This document shows positions 53,726 through 64,000 of a stretch of DNA of 64,000 bases, in pieces. The stretch lies in assembly GCA_002633025.1 (NCBI GenBank), contig NMRB01000259.1:302809-366808 (forward strand). The letters run 5' to 3'. The first letter of the stretch is position 1. Each line of letters opens with the position of its first letter. The notes under the pieces are model-generated. The model did not search any database, was not told the DNA's origin, and worked only from the letters and a program-made list of their open reading frames with translations. This DNA comes from Notospermus geniculatus. Lineage: Eukaryota; Nemertea; Pilidiophora; Heteronemertea; Lineidae. Both the position numbers and the translations under genes were made by a program.

Positions 53726-54535
53726 ATCCATTATCAGATCTGCCATGGCCATCTAACCATTCAACAGGCCACATCTGCAAGACCATGTATGTAGATCACG
53801 TGAATGGCCAAACTTTGATAACGGATAACGAGTACAAGTGGACCACAAAGTAAAATGTCCTAAATGAAACACAAAAGTGTCGAGCGATGTTTGAAGGTGA
53901 TTGACCCACAGAGTAGACTTGGCAGGATCTCAGATCTTTTGGCTAAAAAGCAAACCATATCCACATCTCCGCTCTACTCGTAATACACAAATTACAAAAC
54001 AATACAGTCGTCTGATTACCCCATACTTGGGGTTGACAACCACGTCAATAGCCCAATAATCGAACTGATTGCGTCATGGCGGTATGATTGCATAAACCTT
54101 TCCCTCAGTACAAGCAGGCGCACTGGCCAGAGCGTGTTCAGATATCCCGCATGCACTGCAGTGTCAGACAGCCTGCCACTTTTGGACATTTGTACGGAGG
54201 GGTGTTTACTTGGAGTTTGCAGGAAGTATAATTCCTCCAAGCTTAGAGGCTTGAGCTGCTTCGTCCCTGCTTGGAGAATTCCTCCAAGGTCCCTGACTTG
54301 ACTGACGAATGAGTAGGAAGCCCGGGGTAGGATGTGTGTTGAAACTTTGTGGTTCCCGTTCTTGCCGACTCGCAAACTCGAAGACGTGATGATACAGCAG
54401 TAGGAAAGGCCAGAATGCATGGGGCAGCCCGTATGCTTTCCACAACTAAAATTGTTGCGGACAGCCTGTTACATGTGTTACACTTCTTGCAACGAAGAGA
54501 GCGACCGCGACACTATTTCTGAGTTGTGTGAACAG

Positions 54536-55014
54536 AATTGTGGACATTTGCCTCCGACTACGAAGATCAGTGGACCACGGATATTGACCACACGCCGATG
54601 CACATGTTCTCAGTCATGTCAATGCATGCGTACGCACAGGTGAAGAGTGGATGCGTTTGGCCACATACACGACATCGTATTACAGCCTCCGTAAATATAA
54701 CCCTCACTCAATCTGATCACGTGATGGATTATCGGGGTTTTATGATTTTATTCCATCGTGGCCTTGACGAAGGTAGTTATGCCATCGTTCGTACGCAGTG
54801 GCAGGCGTGCCAAGGTTGGCAGGAAACCATTCCTCTCCTGTGCGACGACTCATATTTTGATGATAAATCGCCTATTTTTAACTATCAGCACCGTGGTCTG
54901 TCATGTTGCATAGAAATGTGCCCAGTGGACTCCTCTTCAACACAATGGTCTCGGACAAAAGTAATTTGCAACAGAACCGGCATTACCTTACCCCGGGTAC
55001 CTTATTTTCTGTAA
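54536..55014 (+). CDS. Unrecognised open frame, 158 codons, possible terminal exon
   Basis: After GTGAACAG an open frame reads LWTFASDYEDQWTTDID, later RITASVNITLTQSDH, YRGFMILFHRGLDEGSY and several spaced cysteines, ending at TAA near 55014. It has the cysteine spacing and N-x-T sites of an extracellular protein. There is no ATG start of good context; it looks like an exon. The left edge of the large duplicate cuts through it: copy 1 has only the last third (from 40096) and a 9-base insertion there that creates a stop. The family is unknown to me. Confidence 0.35.
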
Positions 55015-55886
55015 CAGTAGCATCGGGAGAGAGAGAGACGAAGGATAAGAATTAGGATAGTCTATACATGGAAAGTGATGAATTGGAAGCCTTGAAACAG
55101 TGAGTGACCTATTTTAATAATGAGACAGTACATTTATTCCCTTTGGAAAGTAGGCCTATCATTACCCTTTTGAACACTCGAACAACTTGGCAAGACGATT
55201 TCTAGGTTTCGATAACAGCTGATGGTCCAAATGACTTTCCAAGCCAGAGAGTACTTTTGTAATTTGCTACACCATCTTTGCATCCGAGACTGTCGTCCCT
55301 GGAGATGCGTTATGTGGGCTCCTACATCCATTCCAACTTTTTCTATGTTTTGTGTCCCAAGCTATATTAGTTATTACATAACAGCGAATCATTATTTCTA
55401 TGCGCTATGAAATATACATTGGGTTACTTGATTCATGAGTTCAATAAATTCCGCTCACGCTGAATTAGATGGACTTGCATTGGGTGGCGTGAAGAAGGCA
55501 GAAGAACTTGTTCCCTCGGGGATTACATGTAGGCCTATTTGCCATTGGTTAAATAGAGGTTTCGCAAATGTGACGAAACACGAAGTACGAAATACGAAAT
55601 TCAACTTCTTCATTTTCATGACGTAATGTCACTGGAGATGGTTGGTACCACATATATCGCCTAAAAAAGCGTTTTTTAGCGTATGACGTTAGACCGATAG
55701 AGTTGCGGTGTTTTTTTACGGGTTTTTTTATATATTAAACTTTGAAATCTATCTTTCGTTTCCACCTATCTACGAAGTGGAAATTCAAAAATTTAAGATG
55801 CACCATAACTCTCTCGGTCTTACATGATATGCTAAAAGACGCACTAGCGGCAGGGACATTTGCGGTAGCAACCATCTCCAGAAATA

Positions 55887-56121
55887 CTCTAAACTCCCAC
55901 TTACCTGGCCCATTCTTGAACTCGGAAAAAATGACCAAATCCTAAGTTGACTAAGATATCGCACGCTGTCATTCTTTGCCAGGCTTGGGAGTGGGACAAG
56001 TAAATGGACAGGACATTACTGTTTCTGACCATACCCCCCACCCCATTCTTCGACTTAGGATTTAGGATTTAGTCATTTTTTTCCAAGTTCAGGAATGGGA
56101 CAGGTAAGTGGGAGTTTAGAG
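55887..56121. mobile_element. MITE with CTCTAAACTCCCACTTACC ends and TA duplication, copy-2 specific
   Basis: CTCTAAACTCCCACTTACCT at the left and AGGTAAGTGGGAGTTTAGAG at the right are perfect. TA flanks both sides. Copy 1 reads GAAATACATTAGG with one TA (about 41091). The TA duplication fits Tc1/mariner-type transposition. The 235-base element also has an inner GACTTAGGATTTAGGATTTA repeat. Confidence 0.87.
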
Positions 56122-59100
56122 TACATTAGGTCCTGGAAATGAAGTTGAATTTCGTATTTCGTACATCGTCCTTCGTAACATTTGCGAAACCTCCCTAATA
56201 TTGAATGACGCGTCGCCCAACTTTTACATATGATCATGAGAAGGGCCACTGTGGGCATATGACGAAGAGTGTTTACTAACTGGGAATGAAGTATGTTAGA
56301 CTTTGACTAAGCTTACATCCTGAGGGTTTCTTGCTCTCCGATCCCACAACACAGACACTGAATCTCGCGCATTTGGTTCTTTTTTTTCACTCGATAATTG
56401 ACGCATGTACTGGTATGGGGAGGAATAATGTCGTCGCGTTTGCTCTTTCATCATCGAAGTCTCTGAAATTTCACAAAATGCCCTGATTTTCAAGTTTTAG
56501 GTCCACACTGCCCTGAGTTTACTTGTGTGGTCATGTAAAGTGTTTGCATATGCATAGCAACCTTTTGACTGAACAGCCAGATTGAGGCCAACATGAAATC
56601 AAAACCGCAGTGTACATGAATAATAAACCATTGGCACACAAGGTCAGCAGGATAGATAGCGTTCCAGCGTCCTCGGCTGACCTTGCTGCAACAGTCGGTG
56701 AAGTCGGCTATCCCATCCTGTTGATGTCCTTGGCCTGCTTTCATCCATCGCAAAAATCATACATTTTCTTCTGTGTTACTCCAAGCTCAATTCAATTTCA
56801 TTTCTAATTGGTAGAAGCATCATCTATCCATCTGTACCTGCGTCCTGCTGTCCTGATGTAATCTAAAGTGTTGGGCTTCTGAACTGCACAGGGCTTACTG
56901 ATATTATAAGGGCTTTGTTTACACTCGCACCCTACGTCACCGACCACGTGATGACGTAGAAGAGCAAGCGCTAAGAACCCCTGATAATAACAGTAGGCCT
57001 ATGAAGTAGGCCTAACCTTGGATTGTTGCAACCGTTTCAAGGCGAAGTCCAGTCCTTCTTTTCAAATCTGTTGAATGGAGGGTTGTTCAAAAAATACACA
57101 ATGCATGATCCGTGAGCTCAAGGCATTCAACTCATCTTCCAAAAAAATTGACCAATCCCTCTCTTATCTATTTTTGCCAAAACTCATCGACTTGTAAATT
57201 AATTATTAAACATTATTATACATCCTACATGTATGCAAGAAGGTGTGAATATGCGATGAATATAAAAGTCATGTACAGTGTGCAATTCGCGGTTGGTCAC
57301 ACCGAAAGAAAACTGTAGTAGGCCTACATGTAGGGCCTAGACTATACACGAGTTGATCATGGGTTTTGTGTTCTTGTTTTGGACAAGAGTATTGTTTGTG
57401 GTTGATGTCCAAATATAATAAATCAAGAAGAAGTTCAAACAGCGAGCAAGGGTCAGACTAGTCAGGATTGGTCTGTCTGGCAAGATAAGGTTGTTTTCGG
57501 TCAGTGGAGGTTTCACTTGACAAGTATGCTAATGAGAGACGTCAAACAACCCATCCAGCTTGCGGTTGGCTATCAGAAAAACTTAGAGTGGAGTTAATTC
57601 AGACAAAAGAGAAAATCCTTCAGAAAGCTTCTCTTGCCATCTTAATCCTCTTTCAGTGTGTTTCATTCACCTTTTTTTTTGAAGAATTCAGATGGACTTA
57701 AAAAATACCGTCCTTGTCTGCAATCAAGATTTATACCGTAGTGTTTTTTGCCAGTTGCCCAAACGTACCGTAGTTCTTGTTGGAGGATGTGATCAAAATT
57801 CTTATATATAGGAATTTTGATACTCGACCTCGCGTAGGCTGGAAAACTGACATCCACTGATGTCCACGGTGCACGAAGACATGGAAGAGAAGCTAGGTAC
57901 TAAAGTATTCCTTTGGTCATGTTTTTTTACGTCACTGCAGTGTATCGTTCATTGTGCAATATCATTTTGCAGTTGACATTTCTTCAGCAACAACAACTTC
58001 AAACTTGCGTGTTGCGTGCAACAGAAGCGCTGTTTGAGTCAATTGCAGGAAAAGACGACCAAATTATCACCATTGCCATTTCCGACAAGTCACCATGTTA
58101 TAGATTAATAGTATACTCAAATGATGCGGGGGAGATGGATTGTTTTGCGAAAATGACATAAAGCGATTGATCATGATGAACTCCTGAAAGTAATTTTGCA
58201 GGTTCTGTATGTAATGGAGCAGATGACAATTGAGATCTCTCAATTCTGTTCAATCACAGGAAATTAATCTTTTGCTAGTCAGGCAACGTACGGAAATACA
58301 CCTCATCGTCCAAATAACAGTACATTTTGCTGTTGTACATGTACATATACATGTACATGTACGAACAATTTGGCTGAACTCGGTCGGAAATCGTTAATCA
58401 ATGCATGCAGCATTTACAATGTAGCTGGTCGAGTTCAAAATCCATTTTCATGATGAACCGTTACTGGCAGAAGCGCTCACAATCGCTTTGCAGAATCTTG
58501 TTATCCAATATTCCTGCCATTGATTTTATTCATATCTGCACCGTTTTATGCCGATTTACTCTATTGAGGAAGTCGTCATCGGTATGTCCAACCATCGCTG
58601 TATATATATGGAGTTGTTTTTTTATGAAAGTATAACGTTCCAAATTAAAATCTTAATTTTTCCACCGTTTATTTTGTTATACATTCGATCGTTACAGTTA
58701 CGTACATGTACAACAATGACATGTAGGCGACGTGCATCTGGATATTTTGGAGAGATGAAGATCTAGAAATATATATATTGAATCCAGAAATATCGGTAAC
58801 AGCATAAATGATGATCTTGTTTGTACATGTCGCTGAATAATACATGTATGATACTCTGAGCTGGTATATCATTGACCCTTGCGAAAACAAAGCATATTCG
58901 TTTTTCATGGTGACCTACGAGGAAAACCTCGCGCAAGTGGTATACTGACATCCTGAGAAATCAGGGGTTCTCAGCGCTGGCTCCCTTCGTCACCGCGGGT
59001 GACGAAGGAGCGAGCGCTCAAGAACCTCTGATGTTCTCAGGATGGGTACTGGGGGCATGGGGATACAAAAACGAAGTTTTCAGGTGTAGTGGTTTTATAA

Positions 59101-59300
59101 AACTATGTACACAATTCGCCTTATGATTATCAATGGCTCAAGCAGTGGTAAAACAACATTGATATGAGTAAGTCCTCCAATTAAAGAACAAAGTCGCTCG
59201 TTCTGTAAGCTGTGTAGTGCAGCGTAGCGTCTTAATCTCCATACAATGCCATAGCTAATTACACCTCTGATCAGGTTTACAATGTGTCGAGTGTGTGTAT

Positions 59301-59327
59301 GGGGGGGGGGGGGGGGGGGGGGGGGGG
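59301..59327. repeat. Poly-G tract ending in an N
   Basis: A run of 27 G precedes the N at 59328; copy 1 has GTGTGTGTGTGT and an N at the equivalent place (44508). Both mark sequencing breaks at simple repeats. Confidence 0.9.
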
Positions 59328-60131
59328 NCACCTTGTCCTGTATTAAGTAGCCCCACGGTTTCCGGTTATAAAACCTTGTTAGCTTTTTTTAACATCGTTA
59401 GAATGAACGAACCATGATTAAAGTGAAGATTTGCTGCCCCTTTTCATGTCCAGGTAGAACTTTATCCGAAAAGCGAGGGATCAAACCAGTCATTACACTT
59501 CAGGTGTAAATGGCTGCTTGGGCGTGGGTTTTGTCAAAGCATTAAATGCTATACCTGGTTAAAGCCGCAGGGTGCGAGGAATTTTATTGTGTTACAGAGA
59601 TTTTTTTGAAAGGTAAACAGTATGGTATGACGTAAAACATAAAGAATGTCTCCGCTTTAATCACAAGCATGGGGCACTTGACATGCTTGAGGGTTGGTGG
59701 AAAATCATTTCCTGGCGACAACGCACATTTTGTAATGACTGAGGGCGCTGCATTGGGCTTTTGTAAAAAGGAAATGTTAGAGAAAAACAAAGCCTGGCGG
59801 TCAAATGTTCCTTTTTTAATTTGTTCAACAACAAACTGGAGAATATATCCACAGGTTACGGTCAACATTGACAAGTAGGTTTACTTTCAACGCGGCTACT
59901 TTTTCTTTCTATCTTTTGGGAAAGGTTCTACAAAAAAAATTCTCATGGTCTCCGGATATCGACGCTGAAGTTATCAATACGAAATGATACAATTGAATCA
60001 ATTTGTTTTTGTCAAGCAGATTTGTCGTTTATTCGTAAACCATGATTTTTTTCTTTAGGGAAAAAGACTATTAGAAAGACTTAGTCCCTAGCTTTTCGTA
60101 TATGTCAAGCCTGTAAAGTTCAATAGACCAT

Positions 60132-60811
60132 TACCCAGGGGGCAAAACCCCATTTTTGGTGAAAATGGGGGACTGACTGCTGTAAAAGGCCACCCCCTCG
60201 TAATGTGTTCAGGGGACCCTCCTGAGTCTGACGAGGACTGAGAACTGACGAGGACTGAGCGTTGTACAGGAGAATGGGATGCGATGTACAGCTAACTTTT
60301 GAACGGTAGGATTTACACCCCATAAATGTATTACCAACAGATAGAAACATGGTGCCTCCGAAGCAGAGAAGCATGTTCTTAATTGTTTTTAGTAGTTATG
60401 TAGTAAAGAAATGAATTTTTTATGCAAATTAACAGAAAATGGGTCAAAATACATAAAAACGCTGTTTCCGATTACGTAACTAGTTAGAAACTATAAAAAA
60501 CATGCTTATTTGATTAAGAGCCACAATGTTTCTATCTGTTGGTAATACATTTATGGGGTGTAAATCCAACCGTTCAAAAGTTAGCTGTACATCGTGTCCC
60601 ATTCTCCTGTACAACGCTCAGTCCTGGTCAGTTCTTGGGTCCAATGATAAAGTCAGTGTCCTCAACTTCGAAGTCAATTTTTTGGCGTCTTGCAAAAAAA
60701 TCTCAAAGGCCACCCACCCTAGTGTGACTCAGGGGGTCCCCTGAACACACTACCAGGGGGTTGCCTTTTGCAGCAGCTGGTCCCCCATTTTTGCCCTTTG
60801 CCCCCTGGGTA
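60132..60811. mobile_element. Foldback transposon, 680 bases, CCAT target duplication, copy-2 specific
   Basis: The ends are TACCCAGGGGGCAAA and TTTGCCCCCTGGGTA. The flanks CCAT at 60128-60131 and 60812-60815 duplicate a single CCAT in copy 1 (about 45496-45501). The arms carry GTTTCTATCTGTTGGTAATA and its mirror, as in the older element at 17890-18430. No transposase frame seen. Confidence 0.87.
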
Positions 60812-61657
60812 CCATGGAGGTATAAGTCTTATTTTATACCTCCATGAGTAGACTTGGCAGTAATTTACTTTTTCGCTTCACACACATACCGGTGCGATAA
60901 CAGTGTTCACACATATAGGCCTAGCAAAACAAATCAAAATAAATCAGGTGAAAAACATATTCATGTCTTTGTCCCTTGTACCTATTTGCATTCCTAATTA
61001 ATCTGACCAGGAGACTCCTGACTGACTTGAATAACTCGTAATGGACGGATTTAATTGATCAGCGACAGGGATGAGAGGAGTATAAAAGTAGGATGGAGAA
61101 ATTATGTGAGAAAAATAATTCAATGGTTGCTGGGAACATAATTGTTGTAGTTTGATGTAAATTGATAGCATTTCCATTAAACGAGAGATTTTTTCTAGGG
61201 CACACGGATGATTTACAAATGAAAATCAAATGTAATTAACCTGCGCAAAAAAAGATTGTGGAATCTGAAAAAAACGGGCATTAGGCCTATTCGAAGCGAA
61301 ATCGACCATCCACGATGCATTTTGATTTTAGAGAAAATTAGCTGACTGGGAGTCAAACTTAAACCTCACCATTACATCGGCATTTCCAAGAAACTCAAAA
61401 TATTTTATCACAAATTTCATGAATATCATACTGGCCGCCAGAAAACATTGGATGATCAGGAAGTGAACAAGGTCTAATCTGATTTGTAAGAAAATCACGG
61501 AGTATTTTCTCAAACATCGCTGAAATCGACATTTCGTCAAAAGTGACAGAAATACAGAATTTTAAAAGATGTTATTTTTCAGCCGCCATGATGTTGAAAT
61601 TTATGCAAAAATCTCACTGTCGTCAGATTTCAGCTGAATTTATATATTGATATCACT

Positions 61658-61921
61658 CACTAGTGTTAAAAATGCTGACAGCACTTTGTTGGCAGCAGAG
61701 TAACACAACACTTTTCTGTATTTTGACACCACCCGTTTTACTGTAGTTTGACAGCCAAATGTGGTATAAATTCTACAACAAATGCTGTCTTTTAAACTGA
61801 GAAACTGCAATCTTGCTGTTAAATTCAAGTGAAAAAAAACAGCAGTTTGCAGTGAAATGAATTTTACATCGAATATGCAGTGAAAATTCTGCTGTAAATT
61901 TACAGATATTTTTTAACAGTG
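61658..61921. repeat. MITE with CACT(A)GTGTTAAAAAT ends
   Basis: CACTAGTGTTAAAAATGCTG at the left and ATATTTTTTAACAGTG at the right, with GCTGTAAATTTACAG near the right end. Its ends resemble those at 36913-37245, so the two may belong to related families. It lies in the part of copy 2 that is missing from copy 1. Confidence 0.6.
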
Positions 61922-63214
61922 ACGGTAAGAAACACTGTATAGGAAGTTACTTTCTGGAGGTTATATCTTTTGTCTTTAATACAAAACATGTATCAATTTG
62001 GGACACGGGCGTGGTGTACGATATACATGTACTTGCAATATAGCCAAGGGTGCTTGAAAGTATTGACATTTCCTCGAAGTGCACGCAGCCCGTACAAAAA
62101 CAAAACTGCCGACACAGTAATTACTCACCCGGGGGATAACTGAACGATTAGCTTAATTCCTTCCATAACACACTGGGGAAGAAACTTTAGTACGTAATTC
62201 ATGCACACATTGAGTGATTTCCAAGAATTCCAGGTCCTGTATTATTTTGTTAGTGTGCTATTTCTCAAGCGAAAGCGATCACGTTTCACGATATATGAAG
62301 TATAGTTGAGATCTTGGAATTGCACGTGGAATATGGTTTAGCAGTTGGCAGCCATCTGCTATGAAAGGGGTAAGAAATAATAACTGGAAAATAAGAAGTG
62401 GGAAATTTTGGAATTTTGCCCGGATTTTTCAATTTCTCAAATTGGGATAATTTTTGTCCCATTTTGAGAAATATCTCCCGAAAAATCAGACAAAATGTCA
62501 TGTCATTTTAAGAAAATTTCTCAAAATGGGAAAACATTTTCTCCCGCTTTGCGAAATTGAAAAATTCGTGTAAAATTCCAAAATTTCCCACTTCTGATTT
62601 TCCACTTAGACTTTTATTTCTTAATCTTAATCGTTTTATTTCTTAATCCCATGTTTTGTCGGCGAATCGGAGCCGGAATTTTCCTCAGAGGAGGAATTGA
62701 CAATAAATTCTGGATTTTACCGTTACATCAATGCATGAAATGCTTAGTTTAAAAAGTTTTGTTATCTTCAGACATGACAATCAATGATGGGAATTTTGCA
62801 GACAAGGATAATTTTGCAGACAAGGAAAAGGCACATCTAAGGCTGTAGTGCTCATTGAACATCTACAAAACACATTTGAACATCAAATTGAAACGCGTGA
62901 GTTCATTGATGCATGTTTTATATCTACTTTTTAGCAACGCCTTTTTTGTTATCGACGTAAGAACAAAAAGAGTCTTCCCACTTTTCTTGGTTTTCGATAT
63001 AATTAAAATAACTTTGAAACAGCCAAATAATTGCCATTCCTAACAAGTGGGCAGGATCCTGTATGTCATTTCTGTGGGCGGAATGATTGGACTGGTATTC
63101 ATTTTGTCATCAAAAAATAGAAAATTCGTCGGAAGAAAACGCCAAATATTTTTTTAACTTACTGAGTTGCCATAGGTACATACTACGACGCCTAGTTTTT
63201 TTTTTCTTTTGTTA

Positions 63215-63413
63215 GCCCAGCAACAATCAGAAGCGGACATTTTTTGAACGTATGCTGGAAACAAATGGATTACCAATAAAGAAAGATTTAAAAGTAAATA
63301 CATTGACGGAATTTCTGGAGGAAAGGACACAATTAATCTGCTCTCCTGAGAAGGTGCTACCGCCCAACACCAGACATGCCAGAGGAGCTCCTGAATATGT
63401 CGCGCGGTCGTAA
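63215..63413 (+). pseudogene. Frameshifted duplicate of the unrecognised exon at 46786
   Basis: It is identical in outline to 46786-46983 but has six T instead of five after GACA (63238-63245), which shifts the frame after ten codons. The acceptor TTTTGTTAG is kept. Confidence 0.35.
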
Positions 63414-64000
63414 ATCATTCTGATTTATGGTCGGATGATGAAAATGGCTAGCCAGCAAGCTTTCCCGCAGTTTTTTTCCCACCAACTGAAACTCTCACAA
63501 TACCACGTGCGTCACTCCATTATTGATGGATTTCTCTCTGCATCGCTGACATTGTGTGTCCAGTGCAAGATGTATTGATTTGTAGGTGTGTGTATACCTG
63601 CATGTATTCCGTGAGGAATCATTGCAAACAGTTGGAAAGGTGTTATAACTACGGGGAGCATTGCTTATCCTGTAAAACCATTTACAGCAACGCGTACACA
63701 GTCGATTAGTCATGTGTGGCCTATTTAACAACTCCAATGGCTACACGCGGGAAAAAATTACAAAGAACGTGGTGTATATTTATATGTCTGACCTTTTTAC
63801 ACTTCAATGTTGTTTACTTACAGTATGCATACAGAGAGATCGATCGAGGCACGGAAAAAATGACACGAAAATATTGCACGTTCTGTGCATGTAAACGATA
63901 ACTATTCCTATGAATGAGTCCTTAGAACGTTAATGTTTGTAGCCCAGTCAGTTGCGTCACATAAGAGAGTTATTTTCGATTGATTATCCGCAAGTTTCGA

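Larger units (their letters stand above)
54851..64000. repeat. Very large duplicate, copy 2 (runs off the window)
   Basis: Second copy, starting 14,755 bases downstream of the first. No N lies at its left junction, unlike the smaller duplicates. It is longer than copy 1 mainly because of transposon insertions and the part missing from copy 1 at 46073. Confidence 0.9.

Noticed and set aside
1-64000. CRISPR arrays, bacterial operons, ribosome binding sites, phage or plasmid features
   Set aside because: None seen; the spliced genes, histone processing signals and repeat content are those of an animal nuclear genome.

Overview
The window is nuclear DNA of a marine invertebrate animal, most likely a deuterostome (echinoderm, hemichordate or lancelet; the sequence alone does not decide which). 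The evidence is split genes with GT-AG introns, a C-type lectin/EGF mosaic gene, a clan-2 cytochrome P450, a retinol-dehydrogenase-type SDR, a replication-type histone H1 with its RNA stem-loop, very many palindromic DNA-transposon remnants, and abundant TACATG/ACATGTAC tracts. It is a draft scaffold: it carries a 524-base N gap (35473-35996) and single-N joins at 11106, 12469, 24861, 26979, 30523, 44508, 46073 and 59328.

Layout. 140-4532 (minus): seven exons of a partial gene with two CTLDs followed by three calcium-binding EGF repeats. 4.4-6.4 kb: tandem duplication that copied half a CTLD, plus a Tc1/mariner-type transposase tail. 6.75-8.02 kb: non-autonomous TIR element. 12.7-16.6 kb (plus): eight recognisable exons of a P450, with a duplicated exon, a 2-base frameshift and a GC donor. 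18.8-22.0 kb (minus): SDR gene whose last two exons are tandemly duplicated. 22.6-25.8 kb: nested foldback transposons. 26.1-27.9 kb and 29.9-31.3 kb: two N-joined tandem duplicates. 28.65-29.25 kb (plus): intact intronless histone H1. 32.7-39.7 kb: a duplicate of about 3 kb split by the N gap. 40.1-47.6 kb and 54.85-64.0 kb: a duplicate of 7.5-9 kb. The stretch between those two copies (47.6-54.85 kb) has no convincing gene.

The genes look functionally unrelated: a secreted or surface lectin, two membrane-bound redox enzymes (P450 and SDR) and a chromatin protein. The most informative feature is the set of paired duplicates, which may be alleles placed in series. They work as natural filled-site/empty-site comparisons and show at least seven short transposons present in one copy and cleanly absent from the other, several with readable target-site duplications. 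Exon boundaries were read by eye from splice signals, phase and domain continuity; no database search was possible.
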